From positions 3,224,001 through 3,288,000 of the forward strand of contig OX637803.1 in assembly GCA_951802425.1 (NCBI GenBank): a stretch of DNA of 64,000 bases, written 5' to 3'. The notes below the pieces were generated by a model. It saw only the letters and a program-made list of their open reading frames with translations, made no database searches and was not told the DNA's origin. This stretch comes from Clavaria fumosa. Its lineage: Eukaryota > Basidiomycota > Agaricomycetes > Agaricales > Clavariaceae. Below, one piece after another: positions 57,531-64,000 of the stretch (position 1 is the stretch's first letter; each line of letters starts with the position of its first letter). Both the position numbers and the translations under genes were made by a program.

Positions 57531-57868
57531 AAGGCTGGGCGTCCCGACCAGCTAGCTCGGCCTTGTCAGGGTGAGCAAGGAAGAAGTCCTGGAGAAGCAG
57601 TGCCACATTGGTGAGGTTCTGTCGTGGCTCCCAAGTGTTCTCCTCTACAGGGTATCCCAACCACTTCACCAGGTGTCTCACTCCATGCCCCACCTTCTTA
57701 ACATCAAGGATCGCCTCCACATCATACTCCAGGTGGTCATCATCGATCGTAGGGGGCAGAGGGGGAGGCAGGTTCTGAGAAGGGAAGGAAGGGGGATGGT
57801 ATGGTGTCAACAGCAACTCATTGAAGACCCGATGGATGCACCAGGCCTGAGGGAGCTTGAGGCGATAC
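57529..57868 (-). pseudogene. Gypsy-4 Pol C-terminus with chromodomain
   Basis: Begins abruptly at 57868 (RLKLPQAWCIHRVFN, the post-integrase GPY/F-like region), then a Pro-rich linker and a chromodomain: YDVEAILDVKKVGHGVRHL, VKWLGYP and ENTWEPRQNL with the three aromatic-box-type positions visible (Y, W, W). Stop at 57529-57531. Chromodomains of this class are known to steer integration to heterochromatin. The upstream part is replaced at 57869 by DNA starting TGTTAGGGAT. Confidence 0.85.
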
Positions 57869-59185
57869 TGTTAGGGATGGGAGTAATCCCATAGTCAGAG
57901 TGCAGAGTATCTGGTGCATAGCCTACAATCATTCACCATTGTGGCTAGTAGTTAATGGAACCTCTTGGAGCACAGTTCTGTGTTCTATGATAAGTGCCTT
58001 GAGAGAAGGACTAGGAATGGTGTCCCATTGACTAGGCATATTACCTGCCATACTTCTCTGTATTACCTACAAGAATCACTCATGTGTTACCAGTATGATT
58101 TGGTGGTTCTAGGTAAACTCTGATGAATCTCATTGACAGAACAATCCCCACATTCTTATTATGAACATGCCAGTGTTACATGTAGCTATGTAAACCTTAT
58201 TGCATAATTGCATAGTCATATAAAGGATATATTGTAGATGTCATGTTTATACTTTCAGGGTTTCAGTATGTATGCCCCTTAAAGTGGAGACATTGCATGT
58301 AGCATCCTTATAGTCAAATCATTATATCCACCTATGAGACTGTTCTATTGTACCATGTAGCATATAGGTGTTTGGCTACATTTATTGTCTACATGTCCAC
58401 AAAGTTTCATGGAAAGCAATAGGAACTGGCTGAGATATTTACAAGAGGAATTATTGTAAATATTGCACCAAAAATGCGAACTGTTATAGCAGGCCAAGTT
58501 CCTATTCAACTATTCTGCATATAGTATCAAACTATAGTTATATTTTATCTCTACCTATGTGCAAAGTTTCATGAGGATTGGTTGAGAACTCATGGAGTTA
58601 TTCACAGTTTGGTAAAACTTGTTGACAGTCAAGGTGCTGTACTTGCCTAGTTGGGACAGTCATCCAAAGTCTTGGTCATCCATCCATCCTAAAGGGGGAT
58701 GAGTTTCACAGGGAAACCATATCTAGAAATTATTACTTAAGCAGGAGTGCTTAGAGAATTGTTTATCCTTGTTAAATCCCAAGGGCAAAGCCCTCCAGAG
58801 CCAAAACACCTTTTAGGTGGCCAGACAGCAAGCCAGAGCGACAAAATTGCCTAATTAGGAAGGTTGGAGCGGAGTTTGAACTTTAAAATCAAACCTTCGG
58901 TTTTGAACTTTAAAATCAAACCTTCGGTTTTGATCTGTCTTTCAAAACCGACTCAGAGGCCCACACACTCATTGTAGGTAAGTTTTCTAATTGGGGTTCA
59001 GGTTTGGGAAGGGTTCAGGTTGTTTCTATGCCAGCATTTTAGAGGTCATTTGTGAGGGGTTAGTAAGTTATTTAAATTGTTTGAGTTAGATAGGTTACGT
59101 TTTTGTGGTTCAGGTTGTGTTATTATTATTCTTGAGCTAAGTCTAGACATCTGCATGTACTTGCTATTATTTTACATCTAACGAT
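57869..59185 (+). other. Probable LTR start, then AT-rich DNA without a gene
   Basis: TGTTAGGGATGGG at 57869 interrupts the Gypsy-4 frame and looks like an LTR terminus. Two diverged phrases built on CAAAGTTTCATG..A...TTGG.TGAGA occur near 58400 and 58560. 58876-58938 holds two copies of a 30-bp unit GAACTTTAAAATCAAACCTT-CGGTTTT, itself partly palindromic. No coding frame. Confidence 0.4.
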
Positions 59186-59640
59186 TAATGCATACCATTC
59201 ATACATGGTGTGCAGGAAGTTAAAGGAGCAGTCACTCATGCAATTTCCCACACACAATCTATGAATGGTATGTGGGAGTTGAAGGAGTCATCACTCCTGC
59301 AATTTCCCGCACACCATTCACACATGATGTGCGGGAAGTTTAAGGCGTGGTCATTCTGCAGGTTTCCCGCACACCATACGTGAATGGTGTGCGGGAAGTT
59401 GACGGAGCAACCACTCCTTCAACTTCCCGCATATCATGCGTGAATGGTGTGCGGGAAGTCGAAGGAGTGGTCGCTCCTCCAATTTCCCGCACACCATTCA
59501 CGTATGGTGTGCGGGAAATTGCAGGAATGACCACTCCCTCAACTTCCCGCACACCATTCACATACGGTGTGCGGGAAGTTGAAGGAGTGGTTGCCCCTGC
59601 AATTTCCAGCATAGCATTCACACATGGTATGGGGACAGGC
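59186..59640. repeat. Exact 60-bp-period hairpin minisatellite
   Basis: Seven units of exactly 60 bp (59221-59640) plus a partial unit before them. Each unit carries a roughly 34-nt imperfect palindrome built on TTCCCGCACACCATTCA and TGGTGTGCGGGAA, and a second shorter one, GTTGAAGGAGTGGT..CTCC..CAAC. Because 60 is a multiple of 3 and the unit is palindromic, both strands are open and give similar 20-residue repeats (SRTPYVNGVREVEG-like). Mutations between units tend to keep the stems paired, e.g. CACATGATGTG and CGTATGGTGTG variants. Confidence 0.9.
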
Positions 59641-60460
59641 AAACTGACCCAAAGATATCTTACTCTCCTCTATGAGCTGGATATTCTCTTGCTTTGTCTT
59701 CTCAACCAGTTTCATGGCCTCCATGGCCTGTTCAAGTACCTGGATTTTGGCAGTCTGAGTCCTTTGCAGCTTGTGCTTTGTAATATAAAGGGATGCAGAA
59801 TGCTCCCTTTCACCCTGGAGTTCTGCTCTGGCATTGCTTAAGGCCAATATTGAGCATTATGCAATGCAGACTCAACACCCTCAAACTGCTTGTCAGAGGC
59901 AGGCTCTGATGGTCCTACACCTCCCTCCTGTAGTCTCCTGGCATGAGCTGCGAGCAGCTGCTCTCTCTGATCCTGTGACCTCTGTGATGCTGAATACTTT
60001 GGAGGCATAAATTCAGCCTGTATAGCTGATAAGAGATAATGAGCCAGAAAGCCAAGGTTTTGCCCAGCTGCAATTCATCAAGAGATATGAATAAGTGAAT
60101 ATATAGGTTCAGAAAATGGTATAATAGTGCTTACCTAGGTGTTCCAAAGCCCCAAATTCTTCCCCCCAAGTACACACAGTCCAGTACAAGTCCCTAAAGT
60201 GTCAGAAGGTGGTATTCAGCCTGAAATGTAGAGAAAACAGTAATTTATATGATAAGATAGGAAAATATGAAGTTTTGGAGGCTTACCCTGTGCACACAGA
60301 GTGTTTTAAAGTGGGGGGAGAATGAGAGCCAGAGAATGAGGCCACAGAAACCTTGTGGTGTATGCACACAGCCACTGACTACATTAACACACAAGTCCAG
60401 CAGCATCAAATCTGTAGGCCTCATAGACCTTTTGGGACTTACCTTTGCTGAGAGGAAATG
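59640..60460 (-). pseudogene. Spliced coiled-coil protein relic
   Basis: Minus strand. An exon near 60180-60130 (TVCTWGEEFGALEHL) ends at a GTAAGC donor; an acceptor TTGCAG near 60070 leads to QNLGFLAHYLLSAIQAEFMP and QREQLLAAHARRLQEG, continuing to about 59850. After a frame break a coiled-coil follows (NARAELQGEREHSAS, QVLEQAMEAMKLVEKTKQEN), running into the 60-bp minisatellite at 59640. Further right, GTAAGT (about 60437) and GGTAAGCC (about 60285) donors hint at more exons. Family not recognised. Confidence 0.45.
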
Positions 60461-60481
60461 TTCAGAAATCTTATTTGAACA

Positions 60482-60579
60482 TTTTGTTCAAGATGGAATC
60501 TTTCTAAAGTCTTTGTTATCTAGATAACAACAATATCTCAATAAATAAAGTGTTTTTCAAAGGTCCATCTTGAACAAAA
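60482..60579. repeat. Small inverted repeat (98 bp)
   Basis: TTTTGTTCAAGATGGA (60482-60497) and its exact inverse (60564-60579) enclose 66 bp containing the perfect 18-bp palindrome TTGTTATCTAGATAACAA (60513-60530). MITE-like in shape; no target duplication confirmed. Confidence 0.6.
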
Positions 60580-61970
60580 GTTTCTAAATTTAATTTCAGA
60601 CTGTCAAGAACAGTGAGGACAAAGTCCCAATGCACAGACCAGGTGTCAATAATGTTGAACTGAGGAGCATGGAGATACATGGGGGGTTCATATACTACTA
60701 GGGTAGGGCATAGGGGCTAACTGTGAAACATGAGTATATCAGATATCTATAGCAATTTCACCTGAGGAGTGGGAAGGCATGGATGATACATGTAAGACAA
60801 AGAATATGTTCCCATGGGTAGTGGGCATCATCCCAATGGTTGCTAATCATAGACTAGCACCAAGGGAAATGCCAGAAGTAAAGTCCATTTGGTCTGGAAG
60901 TCCAATTGATTGGAGCAGAGGAAGCAGAGGTGTGGAATCAGAGTTTGGAGTTTTGGTGCAGAGGTGCAGAGGTGTGGAGGGAGCAGAAGTGTGGAGGGAG
61001 GGCAAAAAAAGTTGGAGATGCTGGGGGGCTGAGAGGACCTATTGTAAGTTCACTCACCCCTCCCTCCTACAAAATTTTTTATCCTAAGAAGAAATTTTAC
61101 TAAGGAATTGTCAAGAAGCAGGCTAGAGTAGACAGAAGAGTAGAACAAACAGAGCAAACAAGGAGTGTTGGAGTTGTACAAAAGGTAACATTGTATGAAC
61201 AAGATTTCAGAGTTTTTGCAAGGTCAAGAAAAATCAGAGAATCAAAGTATCAAGGAATCAGAAAAAGCAGAGTTTCAGAGTTTTGGTATTTGTGAGGACT
61301 GGAATAACAAGGAACAGAAGAACATAAGGAGTGTGGGTTTAGATTGGAGGTGCAGATTGGAGGTTTGGATTGGACCTTTGGCTGTTGCAGCAAGGAGCAG
61401 GGCAGGAAGCAGCACAAAGGGCAAGCAAAGGACCAGTTGTATACACAAGGTTGTAGTTTGAATATACTTCTAAAGTCTATAGGGTCAATATCCCACTAAT
61501 AGTGCATTGGTGGAAAATCTAAAGAAATATTCATAGCAAGCCTAATACCTAAGATATTGGCATGGGGTTTGCTTCTTCCTAACCCTAAATCCTACACCAA
61601 TTCTGTAAAACAAGAATGGTGTAGGATTGTGGGAATTTCAACCCTTAGCTGCCAGGTAAAGCCATAGGCCCCATTCACTAGGTCACATGACCTATTCCCC
61701 AATTTTCACCAATGCCCCCTTTTCAGGTGATCTTTAGGTACAATATTCCTCAATTCTATTAGGTGCTTGGGATCTGGGAAACTATTAGGCACAGGATGCC
61801 AAAAAAGGCAATATCCACTCCACAAATGGGTTGGAATTAGGTGCCTGAACCATTTTCAATTAGGTGCCAGCACCACAAAACCACCAATAGGTCAATTTCC
61901 ACATATCTTATAGGGTCAATATCCCACCAATAGTGCATTACCATGCCCTGTGGTCACCATCCCCATGCAT
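60580..61970. other. No gene; purine-rich and repeat DNA
   Basis: GAGGTGTGGA-type repeats at 60915-61000. A 32-bp direct repeat TAGGGTCAATATCCCAC.AATAGTGCATT occurs at 61480-61511 and 61911-61942, bracketing about 400 bp with CCCATTCACTAGGTCACATGAC-like LTR phrasing; it could mark a small insertion. No coding frame found. Confidence 0.45.
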
Positions 61971-61979
61971 CCAGAGTAT

Positions 61980-62854
61980 GAGGACCCCAAGATTGTGGCC
62001 CTTGCAAGGTGGTTCAAGAGAAGAAGGCACAGGAGGAGGACAAGTGGAAGAAGAGGGAGGAAGTGGATCAGGTGTGGTGGGAGGAGATGGAGTGGGTGAA
62101 GGCAGTGGAGGTGAAGTGGCATGTGGAGGAGATCGCATGAGTGCATGGAGTGGGGCAGAAGCGGAATCCAATGCCAGAGTCTGAGGTGGAGCGAGGGGTA
62201 TGCATGCAGTGCTGGCTGTTGTCACTGGGCTGCATGTACCCAAGTGGAGGGCAGGGCACTTCATGTGTTGCCTGTGTGGGGGTGAAGCAGAAGTGTGTGG
62301 GTGGAGAGGCAGAGGGGCTGGAGCAGAAGAGACTCCACTCTGTGAAGTCAAAAAAGGTGGTAGAGGAGGAGGTGGAGGTGTGGGAGGTGCGGGCTCTGCA
62401 AGCAGAGGTGGAGAGGGCAGAAGTGGAGTGGGCGAGGTTGGCAAAGGCCACCCTTGACTTGGTGGCCTGCAGTGTGGCAGAGTTGGAGGAGTGGAGGAAG
62501 GAGGCAAGGGTGGAGAGGAAGGAGTGGAGGGTGGAGCAGAAGGCAGTGGCAGAGGATTGGAGGATCCTCCAAGAGTTTTTTATGGGGAAGTGGGGGGTGG
62601 AGGCAGAGGTGGAGGAGAAAGCAGAGGGAGAGAAGATGGTGGTAGAGTCAGAGGCAGAGATGGAGATGGAGGGAGAGAAGGAGAAGGAGGATGCAGAGAT
62701 GGATGCAGAGGTGGAGGTGGAGGCAGAGATGGAGGCAGAGGTGGAGAAGGAGAAAGAGGCAGAGGCAGAGGAGGGGGAAGTAGGAGCAGAGTCCAGGCTG
62801 AAGGAGCCTGAAGGAGTTTTACAAGCATTGCCTGGCTCACCCCCCTCTGCCTAA
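61980..62854 (+). pseudogene. Coiled-coil protein with Zn(II)2Cys6-type cysteine spacing
   Basis: Plus-strand frame: a charged helical N-part (QEKKAQEEDKWKKREEVDQV) is cut by a TGA at 62138-62140, then open to the TAA at 62852-62854. Cysteines at residues 21, 24, 31, 42, 45 and 52 after the stop (62201-62296) give C-X2-C-X6-C-X10-C-X2-C-X6-C, the spacing of fungal Zn(II)2Cys6 clusters, though the usual Arg/Lys between Cys2 and Cys3 are missing. A Glu/Trp/Arg coiled-coil and a long Glu/Ala/Lys tail follow. Stop CGA-to-TGA suggests a recent loss. Could be a transposon-linked ORF or DNA-binding protein. Confidence 0.5.
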
Positions 62855-63165
62855 TATATATATATATATATATTATCTACTTATTTATTGTTTCTTTTTT
62901 TATCTTTTATCTTTTCTTTTATAAAATTTATCTTTTATCTTTTGAACTTGAGTGAAAGTAAGCAGTGTGAAAACAGAAAATGAGGTAAAGTGGAACAGAG
63001 AAACAGAAGAAAAGTCCAGAGTTGGACTTGATGAAATAAAATTTCAGAGTTTTTTGGAGAAGAACAAAGGTTTTTTTTTTTTTTTGGGATTCAGAGAAAG
63101 TGGAGAAAGCAGAGAGGAGAGACAGAGAGACAAGGAGACAGAGAGACAGATCAAAGGGAATTGAG
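62851..63165. repeat. AT dinucleotide run and purine-rich low complexity
   Basis: (TA)n at 62854-62872, repeated TTTATCTTTT (62880-62945), T-run at about 63071-63085 and GAGACAGAGAGACA-type repeats (63105-63150). No gene. Confidence 0.6.
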
Positions 63166-64000
63166 AGGTCCAGGCTTGTTCAGATATGCATGGATGGAAG
63201 TCCAAAACAGCCTCAGAGGTGTGTACAAGGTCTGTAGCTGGTAACCAAGATGTTTCCTCATTGGTCCCACTGCACCAAGTAAAGGAGTTTGCAGGTGTGG
63301 TGTTTGTTGATCTTGGAGTTAGAAATGTGGAAGACAGGGTGGACCACTCACATGGCTTCAGGGAGTTGGAGTATGAAGGGATGCAAGCCAGCCTCTCCAA
63401 TGATCTCGAAAGGTCCAAGGAACCTTTCAGAGAGCTTCTGGGATGGTCTGGTGGTATGGAAAAACTTTGCCTTAATGTAGACTTGGTTTCCAACCTTAAA
63501 CCTCAGTGCCAGAGCCCGATGGGTGTCTGCTGGACCTTGATAGTGACATTGTGCATTGGCAATGTGGGTATGGAGTTCTTGGTGGAGCTCATCCAAGTCC
63601 ACAGCAAGTTCTCAGGCACAAACCAAGATTACTTCATGTTCAGGGTACACCAATATGTTCAGATGATAGCCCTTGTTTGCAAAGAATGGAGAAACCCCAG
63701 TAGTGGCACTCAGAGCATTGTTGTAGGCAAACTCCACTAGAGGCAGCAGTTCAGACCAGTTGTCCTGCTGGTAATTGCAGTAACAACAGAGGTATTGTTC
63801 CAATGTCTGGTTAGTGCTCTGTTTGTCTGTTGCCCTCCAGATGATATCTGGAGGTAAAGTGCAAAGTCATATCAAGGACTTTGCCCAATGAGCAGAAGAA
63901 ATGGGAGACAAACTCAGAGCCACAATCAGAGGTGACATGTGACAGAACTCCATGTTTTGAAAAGATGTGAGGTATGAACAGGCAAGCCAACTCTGTGGAG
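63166..64000 (-). pseudogene. Gypsy integrase and chromodomain fragment, open to the right edge
   Basis: Minus strand, entering from beyond 64000: integrase core HVTSDCGSEFVSHFF, then [10 protein letters not shown] (catalytic Glu region), [15 protein letters not shown], a tail with VGNQVYIKAKF and LSERFLGPFEIIGEAG, VVHPVFHIS, and after a deletion a chromodomain-like HTCKLLYLVQW followed in another frame by NEETSWLPATDL. It ends near 63166. Several stops, shifts and substitutions in conserved positions show it is dead. Distinct in sequence from Gypsy-1 and Gypsy-4. Confidence 0.85.

Noticed and set aside
59186..59640. CRISPR-like array
   Set aside because: Units are contiguous without unique spacers, the DNA is clearly eukaryotic, and no cas genes exist.
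62580..62840. Minus-strand Pro/Ser/Leu-rich frame
   Set aside because: Shadow of the Glu/Ala/Lys-rich plus-strand tail at 61980-62854.
1..64000. tRNA, rRNA, spliceosomal or riboswitch genes
   Set aside because: Looked for A/B-box-like and stem patterns and conserved rRNA words; nothing convincing was seen by eye.

Overview
The window looks like transposon-rich chromosomal DNA of a filamentous fungus, most likely a basidiomycete of the Agaricomycetes type. This is inferred from a spliced gene with 49-60 nt introns and CTAAC-like branch sites, a Crinkler-header/kinase protein of fungal style, a KDZ (Kyakuja/Dileera/Zisupton) transposase relic, chromodomain Gypsy elements, Copia elements and a LINE ORF1 with zinc knuckles. 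No rRNA, tRNA, CRISPR or prokaryotic operon structure was seen. Only one ordinary host-type gene appears intact.

Layout. 1-7370: decayed repeats, a Gypsy-type LTR (LTR A) and a 2.65-kb block carrying a captured RRM-gene fragment. 7373-18027: a large Gypsy element on the minus strand (Gypsy-1), nearly full length, broken by a 7-nt deletion in reverse transcriptase, with an extra ORF between pol and the 3' LTR. 18028-24318: an open coiled-coil ORF, a minus-strand zinc-knuckle relic and a plus-strand Gypsy relic (Gypsy-2) that has lost both RT and RNase H catalytic aspartates. 24319-32574: simple repeats, LTR B in inverted orientation to LTR A, a second copy of the RRM-bearing block and a long minisatellite. 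32575-46033: a nested cluster. Copia-1 (+) is interrupted by a 4.24-kb terminal-inverted-repeat element (target duplication 6-7 bp) and by Copia-2 (-; target duplication ATATA). It is bounded on the left by a perfect 112-bp inverted repeat and on the right by an inverted piece of its own LTR.

46250-49406: the intact eight-exon gene, about 767 residues. A Crinkler-like ubiquitin-fold header precedes a middle region with an ExK motif and a C-terminal protein kinase domain with DFD in place of DFG. 49407-57868: fragments of Gypsy protease/gag, another LTR (LTR C), a KDZ transposase pseudogene, the 5' part of a third Gypsy (Gypsy-3) and a LINE ORF1 piece, then the chromodomain end and LTR of a fourth Gypsy. 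57869-64000: AT-rich DNA, an exact 60-bp-period hairpin minisatellite, a spliced coiled-coil relic, a coiled-coil protein with Zn(II)2Cys6 cysteine spacing, and a Gypsy integrase/chromodomain fragment running off the right edge.

Two themes link the parts. First, decay by C-to-T at CpG: nearly all in-frame stops are TGA in place of a likely CGA, the lost Gypsy-2 catalytic Asp codons are CpG-to-CpA changes, and all 12 substitutions between the Copia-2 LTRs are transitions. Second, the related LTRs A, B, C and the Gypsy-1 LTR all keep a short GGGG/CCCC hairpin beside a pair of TGASTCA (Gcn4/AP-1-type) sites exactly 3 nt apart, upstream of a TATAAATA box. All assignments are from reading motifs by eye; no database search was possible.
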